DNA from: Oscillospiraceae bacterium
GTDB taxonomy: Bacteria > Bacillota > Clostridia > Oscillospirales > CAG-272
Direction: 5' to 3'
NCBI GenBank assembly: GCA_015065395.1
Contig: SVQJ01000019.1
Location: forward strand, 2,181 to 16,617
DNA length: 14,437 nt
The notes under the pieces were generated by a model that was not told the DNA's origin, searched no databases, and saw only the letters and a list, made by a program, of their open reading frames with translations. Shown piece after piece: positions 7,288-14,391 of the stretch (its first letter is position 1; every line of letters begins with the position of its first letter). The position numbers were made by a program, and so were the translations under genes.

Positions 7288-8790
7288 ATGAAAAAACTCT
7301 TCACTATTCTTCTCGCAGTTATGATGCTTGCGGCTCTCGCACTTCCCGCATTTGCAGCAGAAGAAAAGGGATCCATCACCATCAACGGTGTTGGAGAGGA
7401 TGCCGCTTATGACATCTATCTGCTCCTTGACCTGGAAAGCTACAATCTTGCTTCCGGAGCATATTCTTACAAGGTCAACAGCGCATGGACTGCTTTCTTT
7501 GCTACTGAAGATGCATTGAAGTATGTAGCCATCGACAATGCAGGTTACGTTACCTGGGTAAACGGTGATGATGACGATAACATCGCCGCTTTTGCAAAGC
7601 TTGCCCTTGCTTATGCAAAGGATAACGGTATCGCTCCCGTTCAGTCCTCCGAAAATGACGGTGAGTTCGTTATTACGACCAATGGAGAAACAGGTGTTAC
7701 CTCCGGTAAGTTCTCAAACCTTGATCTGGGATACTATCTTGTAGATTCTACCGTTGGTGCTCTCTGCGGCCTTACTACCACAAACCCTGATGCTTCCATC
7801 AATGCAAAGAATGGCACTCCCAGCATTGATAAGCAGGTTCAGGAGGATTCCACCGAACAGTGGGCAGACCAGAATACTGCCGATATCGGCCAGACCGTTT
7901 ATTTCCGTGTTACCATTAACGTACACGCAGGTGCAGAGAACTACGTTCTCCACGATCTTATGTCCAGCGGTCTTACCTTTGATAAGGTAACAAAGGTTGA
8001 GCATATCATTCCCGGCTCCGGCAATACCTCTTCCGAGGCAGCTGCAGGTGTTGATTATACCGTATGGACTGCTCCCGGCATTACCGATGCTGCTGATGAT
8101 GACGTAACAGACGGCTGTACTTTAGAGGTCCGCTTCTCCAAGGACTTCTGTGATAAGCTTGAAACAAATGATAAGCTTATCGTTTACTATCAGGCAATGC
8201 TCAACCGTAATGCTGTCATTGCCGGCAACGGCAACCCCAACGAAGCATGGCTTCAGTACGGTGAGGATCACGTAACAACTCATGATATCACAAAGACCTA
8301 TACCTTTGGCTTTGATATCGTAAAGACTGATTCTCAGAACACTCTTCTTGACGGCGCAAAGTTCAGAATCTATGATGCGTATACCGACGGCAACGAGGTT
8401 GCGGTAGTTCTCATGGATGACGGTGTTACATACCGCCGCGCAAGAGCAGATGAGACAGGCGTTGAGATCGACGTTAAGGACGGTATGGTAAGGATCGTCG
8501 GCTTTGATAACGGTACATATTACCTTGAGGAGACAGATGCTCCCGACGGATATAACAAGCTTACATCCCGTCACAGATTCATCATCTCCGACGGAAATCT
8601 TGATTCCATCTTTAATAATGATATCTATTCCTCCGGCTCCGGAGTTCACGTTGTAAACAAGACAGGCTCCATGCTTCCTGAAACAGGCGGCCTGGGAACA
8701 ACGCTCTTCATCGCATTCGGCGGTGTGGCAGTTCTGGCAACCGGCGTTCTTCTCTTTGTTAAGAAGAGAATGTCTCAGGTTGAGGAATAA
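7288..8790 (+). CDS. Major pilin subunit (SpaA/BcpA-type backbone pilin, LPETG)
   Basis: Backbone subunit of a sortase-assembled pilus, 500 residues. Signal peptide of about 23 residues ends PAFA-AEE. An N-terminal D1 domain runs to about residue 170. A fimbrial isopeptide D2 domain (about 180-340) starts at PSIDKQVQE and contains DIGQTVYFRVTINV and VYYQAMLNRNA followed by NGNPNEAWLQYG, as in other D2 domains. The SpaA/Cna-B-like domain (345-455) has the E-box YYLEETDAPDGY with Glu415. The sorting signal LPETGG (463-468), a hydrophobic helix and KKRMSQVEE end the protein. The classical YPKN pilin motif is absent; Lys174 in NAKNGTP, at the same D1-D2 junction, is the best candidate for the polymerising lysine (inference). 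AAAGGAAA about 8 bases before the ATG is a strong ribosome binding site. Only 87 bases separate it from the adhesin, with no clear terminator or promoter. Confidence 0.94.
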   Translation: MKKLFTILLAVMMLAALALPAFAAEEKGSITINGVGEDAAYDIYLLLDLESYNLASGAYSYKVNSAWTAFFATEDALKYVAIDNAGYVTWVNGDDDDNIAAFAKLALAYAKDNGIAPVQSSENDGEFVITTNGETGVTSGKFSNLDLGYYLVDSTVGALCGLTTTNPDASINAKNGTPSIDKQVQEDSTEQWADQNTADIGQTVYFRVTINVHAGAENYVLHDLMSSGLTFDKVTKVEHIIPGSGNTSSEAAAGVDYTVWTAPGITDAADDDVTDGCTLEVRFSKDFCDKLETNDKLIVYYQAMLNRNAVIAGNGNPNEAWLQYGEDHVTTHDITKTYTFGFDIVKTDSQNTLLDGAKFRIYDAYTDGNEVAVVLMDDGVTYRRARADETGVEIDVKDGMVRIVGFDNGTYYLEETDAPDGYNKLTSRHRFIISDGNLDSIFNNDIYSSGSGVHVVNKTGSMLPETGGLGTTLFIAFGGVAVLATGVLLFVKKRMSQVEE

Positions 8791-8809
8791 TTGATTTTTA
8801 ACCGCTTAT

Positions 8810-8836
8810 CGGGAATGGGGCTTTGCCCCATTCCCG
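8810..8836 (+). promoter_or_regulatory. Intercistronic 11-bp perfect hairpin between major pilin and sortase genes
   Basis: CGGGAATGGGG (8810-8820) pairs perfectly with CCCCATTCCCG (8826-8836) over a 5-base loop. It starts 19 bases after the pilin stop codon. It is followed by a run of A, not T, so it is not a normal intrinsic terminator in the plus direction. It could protect the 3' end of a processed pilin mRNA and so raise pilin over sortase expression, or act as a partial stop. The structure is seen; the role is inferred. Confidence 0.6.
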
Positions 8837-8861
8837 AAAAAATAACATTAGGGAGAGGGCT

Positions 8862-9698
8862 ATGAAGAAAAAGCGCAAATGGTCAACATTCATATTGCTT
8901 GCAATATTTTTCATAGGTCTCTCCGTGATGTTATATCCCGCTATCAGTAATTATTGGAATCAGCGCACCCAGTCCAAGGCTATAGTTGACTATGAAAAAA
9001 TGCTTGAAAGCATCCCGAAAGAGGATTATACAAGGATATTTGAGAGTGCGGATGAGTATAATTCCCAACTGAATTCCCTGAGCTTTCCCTTGCTGGAGTA
9101 TAAAAGAGTCAGCGGATATTCAGAGCTTCTGGACATAAGCTCAACGGGCATGATGGGTTATATTACCATAGATGCCATAGGTCTTGAGCTTCCCGTATAT
9201 CACACGACTGAGGATAATGTTTTAAGTGTTGCCGTCGGTCATTTGCAGGGAAGCAGCTTGCCCGTGGGAGGAGAAGGCACGCACGCGGTGCTTTCTGCTC
9301 ACAGAGGTCTTCCTACGGCGACCTTGTTCACCAATCTTGATCACCTGGAGCTTGGAGATGTCTTCGTTATCACGGTGCTCGATCGGGTGCTCACCTATCA
9401 GGTGGATCAGATAAAGACCGTTGATCCGGATGATACCTCGGATCTTTTGGTGGAGGCGGGTATGGACTATTGTACGCTTCTCACTTGTACGCCTTACGGA
9501 ATAAATACTCACAGGCTCCTTGTCAGAGGTGTGAGAACGGAGACTGTTCAGCAAAGGACGGTTTACGTCACGTCTGATGCTCACCAGATAGATTCTCTTA
9601 TCGTGACCCCGATAGTTGCTCTTCCCATATTGTTCACACTTATGATGATCGTACTGTTAAAGCCTGTTAAAAAAGATGATTTAGGAGATGATCTGTAA
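8862..9698 (+). CDS. Class C (pilin-polymerising) sortase
   Basis: Membrane cysteine transpeptidase that cleaves LPXTG-type signals and joins pilins. 278 residues. The start is the ATG at 8862 behind GGGAGAGGG (8851-8859); an upstream in-frame TTG at 8823 lies in the loop of the preceding hairpin and is unlikely. There is an N-terminal membrane helix (about 8-28), a 50-residue helical linker, a sortase barrel from GYITIDAIGLELPVY (99-113), and a C-terminal membrane helix (about 246-268) with charged tail, the two-helix layout typical of class C. Catalytic residues: His147 in SAHRGLP, Cys209 in TLLTCTPYG, Arg218 in THRLLVRG. The usual DPW/DPF lid motif is not found; the segment before the barrel reads LLDISSTGMMGY. 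The stop codon overlaps the start of the minor pilin (TAATG). With two LPXTG proteins upstream it is most likely the polymerase of this pilus. Confidence 0.95.
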   Translation: MKKKRKWSTFILLAIFFIGLSVMLYPAISNYWNQRTQSKAIVDYEKMLESIPKEDYTRIFESADEYNSQLNSLSFPLLEYKRVSGYSELLDISSTGMMGYITIDAIGLELPVYHTTEDNVLSVAVGHLQGSSLPVGGEGTHAVLSAHRGLPTATLFTNLDHLELGDVFVITVLDRVLTYQVDQIKTVDPDDTSDLLVEAGMDYCTLLTCTPYGINTHRLLVRGVRTETVQQRTVYVTSDAHQIDSLIVTPIVALPILFTLMMIVLLKPVKKDDLGDDL

Positions 9699-10627
9699 TG
9701 AGAAAAGCTGTATTTGCACTTTTATCCATTGTTTTTTCTGCTGTTTTTATCATTGCGGGCACCTTTGCGGCTTTTGCAGCAGAGCCTATCGACACAGAGC
9801 GGCTGTCCTCTCTTTCCTTGCAATATAAGCAGGGGGAGAAGCTGTACGGCGGTCTGGAAATAAAAGCATATAGGATCGCCGATGTTTTTGATGACGGCAC
9901 CTATGCTCTTTGCGACGATTTCAGCGAGTATCCCGTGAATATTTACGGTATCACTACCCAGACCGAGTGGAGGAGGATAGCATCCACCCTTGCGGCTTAT
10001 GCTGTTGCCGACAAGATCGAGCCCCATTTTTCGGCTGTTACCGATGAGGAGGGAAGGGTTGCTTTTTCGGGGTTAGTACCCGGAATGTATTTGACCCTTT
10101 CTGTCAGAGCTTTGGGAGATGAGGGGATAGCAGTTTTTGAGAGCTTCGTAACCGCGGTCCCCTATCCTGATGAAAGCGGTCATATATACGATGTGAGCGC
10201 ATTTCCGAAATGCGAGGAATATATCCCTGCTGCGGGCAAGACTGAGCATAAGGTGGTCAAGCAGTGGAAGGACAGCGGATATACAAGCAAGCGTCCCGAA
10301 TTTGTTACGGTGGATATACTGAAGGACGGAGAACTTTTTGAGTCGGTAAAGCTTTCTGAAAAAAATAATTGGAGCTATACCTGGAGCGCTGAGGATGATG
10401 GCTCCGTGTGGCAGGCTGTTGAACGGGATATTCCCATTGATTATACGATGACCGTGGTTGAAAACCAAAATACATATATTATCACAAATGCCGTTGCATC
10501 CAACGGAGAGGATGCGCCTCAGACGGGGGATACCTTCGTTGTCTGGCCCTATGCACTTGGTCTTGCCTTTTCAGGGGGTGCCGTTATGATATTTGCCGCG
10601 GCAAGAGGGAAAAAGGAACGGTCATAA
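9698..10627 (+). CDS. Minor pilin with a Cna-B domain and APQTG sorting signal, probable basal subunit
   Basis: 309 residues. The signal peptide ends AAFA-AEP (cut after about residue 27). An N-terminal pilin-like domain (about 30-175) contains YGGLEIKAYRIADV and a GLVPGMYLTLS strand, as in SpaA-type folds. A Cna-B domain (about 183-265) begins HKVVKQWKDSGY, includes NNWSYTW and YTMTVVENQ, and ends TYIITNA, supplying the usual Lys, Glu and Asn for an internal isopeptide bond. The sorting signal is DAPQTGD (272-278) rather than LPXTG, followed by a hydrophobic helix and ARGKKERS. PQTG-type signals without leading Leu are known in Firmicutes surface proteins. The single-base overlap with the sortase gene implies coupled translation. 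Size, single Cna-B domain and the distinct signal fit the basal pilin that anchors the fibre to the wall (inference). Confidence 0.85.
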   Translation: MRKAVFALLSIVFSAVFIIAGTFAAFAAEPIDTERLSSLSLQYKQGEKLYGGLEIKAYRIADVFDDGTYALCDDFSEYPVNIYGITTQTEWRRIASTLAAYAVADKIEPHFSAVTDEEGRVAFSGLVPGMYLTLSVRALGDEGIAVFESFVTAVPYPDESGHIYDVSAFPKCEEYIPAAGKTEHKVVKQWKDSGYTSKRPEFVTVDILKDGELFESVKLSEKNNWSYTWSAEDDGSVWQAVERDIPIDYTMTVVENQNTYIITNAVASNGEDAPQTGDTFVVWPYALGLAFSGGAVMIFAAARGKKERS

Positions 10628-10629
10628 TA

Positions 10630-11232
10630 ATGAGCAAAAATAATATTCGGGGCGCAAAGCTCAGTGCTTTGCTTTGGGGCATCGGTGCCTTCCTTTTGAT
10701 AGCTGCGGTGCTTTGGGTCCTTGTTTTCCATTCTCTGCAGGATAAGAATGCAAGGGAAGCAAAAAGGTTGGCGAAAGAGCTTTACTCGCTGATGCCGCCG
10801 ATACAGGACAGCTTTCCCGATGGGCGTGCTGATACTTCTATGGCAAGCATTGAGCTTGGCGGGGCGGATTTTGCAGGCGTTATTGAGATCCCTGCCTATA
10901 AAGCTTGCCTGCCAATTTACGGTAAATGGGATAAATCTCTCGTTGATAAATATCCCTGCCGTTATACGGGAAGCGTGTATGATGCAAGCCTTATTATCGG
11001 AGGCAGCGACAATAATGGGCAGTTTGATTTTATGAAGATCATAACGGGGGGCGATAAGGTGCTCGTTACCGATACGTCCGGAGAGAGATACACCTATACC
11101 GTTACCCGCGTTAAAAAAACGAAGGATGTTTCAACGAAAAGTCTTCAAAATGCGGGAGGTGACCTTATCCTCTTTGCGAGAAACACCTATTCCCTTGATT
11201 ATACGGTGGTAATATGCTCCCTGAAAGGGTGA
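10630..11232 (+). CDS. Sortase-fold protein lacking catalytic residues (pseudosortase)
   Basis: 200 residues, one N-terminal membrane helix (about 12-33), then an extracellular domain that follows the sortase core strand by strand: FAGVIEIPAYKACLPIYG (81-98), KYPCRYTGSVYDASLIIGG (107-125), GGDKVLVTDTSGERYTYTV (140-158), DLILFARN (178-185), DYTVVICSL (190-198). Where active relatives read IAGHN, this one reads IGGSD (Ser126 for His); where they read LTLFTCT it reads LILFARN (Arg184 for Cys); where they have the final Arg before VVxC it has Tyr191. It is therefore very unlikely to be a transpeptidase. The reading frame is intact and the fold residues are kept, so it does not look like decay. 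It begins two bases after the minor pilin and ends the operon. A role as assembly cofactor, pilin chaperone or membrane partner of the active sortase is speculation. Confidence 0.82.
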   Translation: MSKNNIRGAKLSALLWGIGAFLLIAAVLWVLVFHSLQDKNAREAKRLAKELYSLMPPIQDSFPDGRADTSMASIELGGADFAGVIEIPAYKACLPIYGKWDKSLVDKYPCRYTGSVYDASLIIGGSDNNGQFDFMKIITGGDKVLVTDTSGERYTYTVTRVKKTKDVSTKSLQNAGGDLILFARNTYSLDYTVVICSLKG

Positions 11233-11267
11233 GCCTTGCAAAGCAAAGCCCAAGGCGCTTTAAGCTG

Positions 11268-11327
11268 AAAATAACAGAGCGTCCAAAATGAACGAGATCA
11301 TTTTGGACGCTCTGTTATTTTTGTTTA
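11268..11327. terminator. Bidirectional intrinsic terminator, 24-bp perfect stem
   Basis: Bases 11268-11291 pair perfectly with 11298-11321 over a 6-base loop (ACGAGA). Both strands end in T-rich flanks (TTATTTTTGTTT on plus; TTATTTT on minus). It sits between the convergent pilus operon (stop at 11232) and ABC exporter gene (stop at 11380) and can terminate both. Confidence 0.92.
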
Positions 11328-11379
11328 ACGGGAATCACCTGCTGAGTGGCCCCGGCTAAGCTTTTTTGGATTTTCGGCT

Positions 11380-13104
11380 TTATTTCACAAGGCCTCTGAA
11401 CTGCTGGGAATAAAGCTTTTCGTATGCGCCGCCGAGGGCAATGAGTTGATCGTGAGTTCCTCTTTCTGTTATGCAGCCGTCAGAAACAACTGCGATCTCA
11501 TCGGCGTTTTTAATGGTTGAGAGCCTGTGGGCGACCACTATGGTGGTGCGTCCCTTGCAAAGCTCGTCAAGTGCTTCCTGGATAAGGATCTCTGTCGTGT
11601 TATCAAGTGCACTTGTTGCTTCGTCAAGAATAAGGATGGGGGGATTTTTCAAAAAAACTCTTGCTATGCTGAGCCTTTGCTTTTGTCCGCCTGAAAGGCG
11701 CACTCCTCTTTCACCGATCTCTGTGTCATAGCCTTTTTCCATGTTCATGATATAATCATGGATATTCGCTCTCTTTGCCGCTTCTATCATTTCCTCTTCC
11801 GTAGCATCGGGGCGGCCGTACAGGATGTTTTCTCTGATGCTTGCGTTAAACAGGAAAACATCCTGCTGAACGATTCCTATACTGTTACGCAGAGAATTTA
11901 AGGTCATGCTTTTTGTATTGATGCCGTCTATGAATATATCTCCCGAGGACTGATGGTAGAAACGGGGGATAAGATGGCAGATCGTGGTTTTTCCGCCGCC
12001 GGAGGGGCCGACCAGGGCAAAGGTCTTGCCCTTTTCTATATCAAGATCGATCCCTTTGAGAACCTCCCTGCCGGTTCCGTAATCGCAGGTCACTCCCGAA
12101 AAACGTATATGCCCCTGAACGTCCGTTACATCGTGGGCTCCTTCCGTATCTCGCTCGGGCTCTTCGGCCATTATTTCAAGGAATCGGCTGAATCCCGTAA
12201 CGCCGTTCTGATACTGCTCCATAAAGCCGATGAGGGTGGTCATGGGGGTGAGGAAAAGGTTGACGGAAACTATAAATGCGGAGTAGTCTGCAATGGCGAT
12301 CTTGTCCGCAAAAAGGAAGAATCCGCCTGCCACCAGCACCACCGCGTTGAAAACGTTGGTGATAAATGATGTGGAGGAGTGGAACTGTCCCATGGAGCGG
12401 TATGCGTCTCTTCTTGATTCCACGAAGTCAATATTGCCGATCTCAAACTTTTTCTTTTCCGTTTCCGAATTGCAAAAGGCTTTTGTAACACGAATGCCTG
12501 AAATGCTGCTCTCCAAGGCGGCGTTGATCTCGGCGGTAGCTTCACGGCTGCGCTTGAATGCGTTTCTCATTTTCGTTCTCAGAAGGAGAGCGATAACAAA
12601 AAGGAAGGGAACGCACAGGAAAATAATGAGGGTGAGCAGCCAGTTTACCGTTGCCAGGTAAACGAAGGATGCAACAACGGTTATCGAGGTAATGATAACG
12701 TTTTCGGGTCCGTGATGGGCAAGCTCGCTTACCTCGAAAAGGTCGTTTGTCATTCGGGTCATTATTTTACCGGTTTCGTTGTTGTCGTAATAGCTGTAGG
12801 GAAGCTTTTGCAGATGGTCAAACATTTCCCGCCTCATCTGCGCCTGCATTTTAACACCCATAACGTGTCCTTCGTACTGGATAAAGTAATTCAGGAGCAT
12901 TCGGATGATGTATAGGGCAAGAAGCAGTATTCCGCCGCCGATAATGATCTTGTGATCCCGGCCGTCGCTGGTGAATTCATTTACCATACTGCGCGTGACG
13001 ATGGGGTAGAATATTCCCACCATTGAAACGGTAAATGATGCCAGCATATCCAGGGTGAATATCAGCCTGTGGGGCTTGTAATAAGATAAAAATTTTTTCA
13101 GCAT
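11380..13104 (-). CDS. ABC exporter, fused permease and ATP-binding half transporter (MsbA/LmrA type)
   Basis: 574 residues, the usual length of a type IV (MsbA-like) half transporter that works as a homo- or heterodimer in the cytoplasmic membrane. Six membrane helices lie within residues ~15-295, followed by the nucleotide-binding domain (~330-574). Motifs: Walker A GPSGGGKTT (366-374), Q-loop VQQD with Gln414, signature LSGGQ (470-474), Walker B ILILDEATSALD with Asp494 and Glu495, and switch His526 in VAHRLS. All are intact, so it should hydrolyse ATP. The start at 13104 is the only ATG matching the family N-terminus; its ribosome binding site is weak. It has its own promoter and shares the terminator with the pilus operon. 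There is no partner half transporter beside it, so a homodimer is likely. Substrate is unknown (drug, lipid or peptide); nothing ties it firmly to the pilus. Confidence 0.95.
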   Translation of the reverse strand: MLKKFLSYYKPHRLIFTLDMLASFTVSMVGIFYPIVTRSMVNEFTSDGRDHKIIIGGGILLLALYIIRMLLNYFIQYEGHVMGVKMQAQMRREMFDHLQKLPYSYYDNNETGKIMTRMTNDLFEVSELAHHGPENVIITSITVVASFVYLATVNWLLTLIIFLCVPFLFVIALLLRTKMRNAFKRSREATAEINAALESSISGIRVTKAFCNSETEKKKFEIGNIDFVESRRDAYRSMGQFHSSTSFITNVFNAVVLVAGGFFLFADKIAIADYSAFIVSVNLFLTPMTTLIGFMEQYQNGVTGFSRFLEIMAEEPERDTEGAHDVTDVQGHIRFSGVTCDYGTGREVLKGIDLDIEKGKTFALVGPSGGGKTTICHLIPRFYHQSSGDIFIDGINTKSMTLNSLRNSIGIVQQDVFLFNASIRENILYGRPDATEEEMIEAAKRANIHDYIMNMEKGYDTEIGERGVRLSGGQKQRLSIARVFLKNPPILILDEATSALDNTTEILIQEALDELCKGRTTIVVAHRLSTIKNADEIAVVSDGCITERGTHDQLIALGGAYEKLYSQQFRGLVK

Positions 13105-13152
13105 AGTTTTTCTTTTCTGATGGCTTTATAAGACTTTTTATTGAATGTTATC

Positions 13153-13181
13153 ATTATATACCCATTTTTTCTGTTTGGCAA
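13153..13181 (-). promoter_or_regulatory. SigA-type promoter of the ABC exporter gene
   Basis: Minus strand: TTGCCA (13181-13176), 17-base spacer, perfect TATAAT (13158-13153). Transcription should start near 13146, leaving a leader of about 40 bases before the ATG at 13104. Confidence 0.75.
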
Positions 13182-13321
13182 GAGAATTCAACCAATGTTT
13201 TCTTAAAATGGTCTTTGTGAAATCTGAGCTTTGTCGACGCCTTTTGCCTTGCAAGCCTTAGTAAAACCCATTTTATAAAGTTTTTTGCCAAGCTTTTTTT
13301 CAAAAAAGCGACCGTTTCTAC

Positions 13322-13368
13322 TCAAAAAACGACTGACAAGAGCTGAGCCCTTATCAGTCGTTTTTTGA
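13322..13368 (-). terminator. Intrinsic terminator of the glycosyltransferase gene
   Basis: Bases 13322-13336 and 13354-13368 are 15-base perfect inverted arms (core CGACTGA/TCAGTCG) around a 17-base loop. On the minus strand the hairpin follows the stop codon at 13371 within a few bases and ends in TTTTTTGA. The plus strand would also read a T-run, so it may act in both directions. Confidence 0.85.
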
Positions 13369-13370
13369 TT

Positions 13371-14360
13371 TTACTTTTTGATCTTGAAGATAAGATTTAC
13401 GGCAAAGTACATCTTTTTTCTCAGGAGCTTATAGACGATGCGGCGGTTTTTAGGCATGACCTCGCTGATGAAGCGGTTTTTACCGGTATTAAAGGAATTG
13501 CAGTTTTTCTTTGCATAGTCTGCAAATGTTTTCATCAGGGGGTGCTTGGTTCCTGCGCTTTTGATTATACGCACGAGGGTGGAAACATAAACGTGGTCGA
13601 TTATAAGATAATCCAGAGCCTCGCGGTAGGTTTCATAAAGCTCCTTTTCCTTGAACCAGGAGATAAGGTCGTCCAGGGCATCGATGATCTCCGTATTACG
13701 GTGGAGGGTGGCGTTATTCATAATGCTTCCGTCGCGGCGCAGGTAATTATGGAGGGGAGTATCCATATAAACTATGCTTTCGGCTGATGCGATAAGCTTC
13801 GGGGTAGTACGGATATCCTCATACCACACGCGGGGAGGGAAGGAAATGCCTGTTTTTGTGAAAAGAGAGGAGCGGACCACCTTGTTCCAGATGGCGGGGG
13901 TACCCACAATGCACTTATCGATGTTTCTGGGATCAAAGACCTTGCCGCATTCAAAATCATCTGCCATTATCTCGCAAAGCTTGCCATCCTTATCCACAAC
14001 GTTCAGCGGGAAAACGGTGATATCCGCATTGTATTTATCAACCGCATCAAGAACTGTGCGGATCGCACCGGGGTTAACGGTATCGTCGCTGTCAATGAAA
14101 AACAGAAATTCGCCCTTTGCCGCGTTAACTCCTGCATTTCTTGCTCCGCCGATGCCCTTGTTCTCCTGGTGAACAACAGTGGTTCTTTCGGGGTGCTTTT
14201 CGCGGTAGGCATCACAAATAGCTCCGCAGTTATCGGGGGAGCCGTCATCAACGAGGACCACCTCGCACTCATCCGTGAGCTGGGGATAAACGGAATCAAG
14301 GCATTTTTCAAGATAATCCTCTACCTTATATACGGGAACAACAACACTTAATTTGAACAT
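13371..14360 (-). CDS. Family 2 glycosyltransferase (GT-A fold), surface polysaccharide type
   Basis: 329 residues, matching the EpsJ/CPS-type GT2 enzymes that transfer a sugar from a nucleotide donor to a lipid- or cell-surface-linked acceptor on the cytoplasmic side. The N-terminal GT-A domain shows LSVVVPVYKVEDYLEKCLDS, VDDGSPDNCG (37-46, nucleotide-binding Asp), NKGIGGARNAG (67-77), the metal-binding FIDSDD (88-93) and the VWYEDI motif, which probably provides the catalytic base. The C-terminal ~120 residues are basic and helical, with a hydrophobic amphipathic end that may touch the membrane. No clear transmembrane helix. The ATG at 14360 follows AAAGGATG at good distance. It has its own terminator and probably belongs to a polysaccharide operon that continues beyond the right edge. 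Donor and acceptor sugars cannot be told from sequence. Confidence 0.93.
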   Translation of the reverse strand: MFKLSVVVPVYKVEDYLEKCLDSVYPQLTDECEVVLVDDGSPDNCGAICDAYREKHPERTTVVHQENKGIGGARNAGVNAAKGEFLFFIDSDDTVNPGAIRTVLDAVDKYNADITVFPLNVVDKDGKLCEIMADDFECGKVFDPRNIDKCIVGTPAIWNKVVRSSLFTKTGISFPPRVWYEDIRTTPKLIASAESIVYMDTPLHNYLRRDGSIMNNATLHRNTEIIDALDDLISWFKEKELYETYREALDYLIIDHVYVSTLVRIIKSAGTKHPLMKTFADYAKKNCNSFNTGKNRFISEVMPKNRRIVYKLLRKKMYFAVNLIFKIKK

Positions 14361-14391
14361 AAGAGCTTCATCCTTTTAATATTTTTTGTGA

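Larger units (their letters stand above)
13105..13370. other. Intergenic region between the glycosyltransferase and ABC exporter genes
   Basis: 266 non-coding bases. They hold the glycosyltransferase terminator (right end), the ABC promoter (left part) and, between them, an AT-rich small inverted repeat (GCTTTTTT at 13292-13299 with AAAAAAGC at 13302-13309) plus GC-containing sequence around 13230-13260. I see no tRNA, protein gene or recognised RNA in it. Confidence 0.55.

Noticed and set aside
8122..8649. 175-codon minus-strand frame inside the major pilin gene
   Set aside because: Antisense shadow: no recognisable domain and the plus strand encodes a clear pilin.
8823..8861. Upstream TTG start for the sortase (13 extra residues)
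   Set aside because: The TTG lies in the loop of the hairpin with no ribosome binding site, while the ATG at 8862 has GGGAGAGGG in front.
10630..11232. Frameshift or sequencing error as the reason for the missing sortase residues
   Set aside because: Conserved scaffold residues flank each of the three sites in the same frame, and no other frame restores His, Cys or Arg.
13105..13370. Small RNA gene or tRNA between the ABC exporter and glycosyltransferase genes
   Set aside because: No cloverleaf, no separate promoter other than that of the exporter, and the hairpins are explained as a terminator and an AT-rich inverted repeat.
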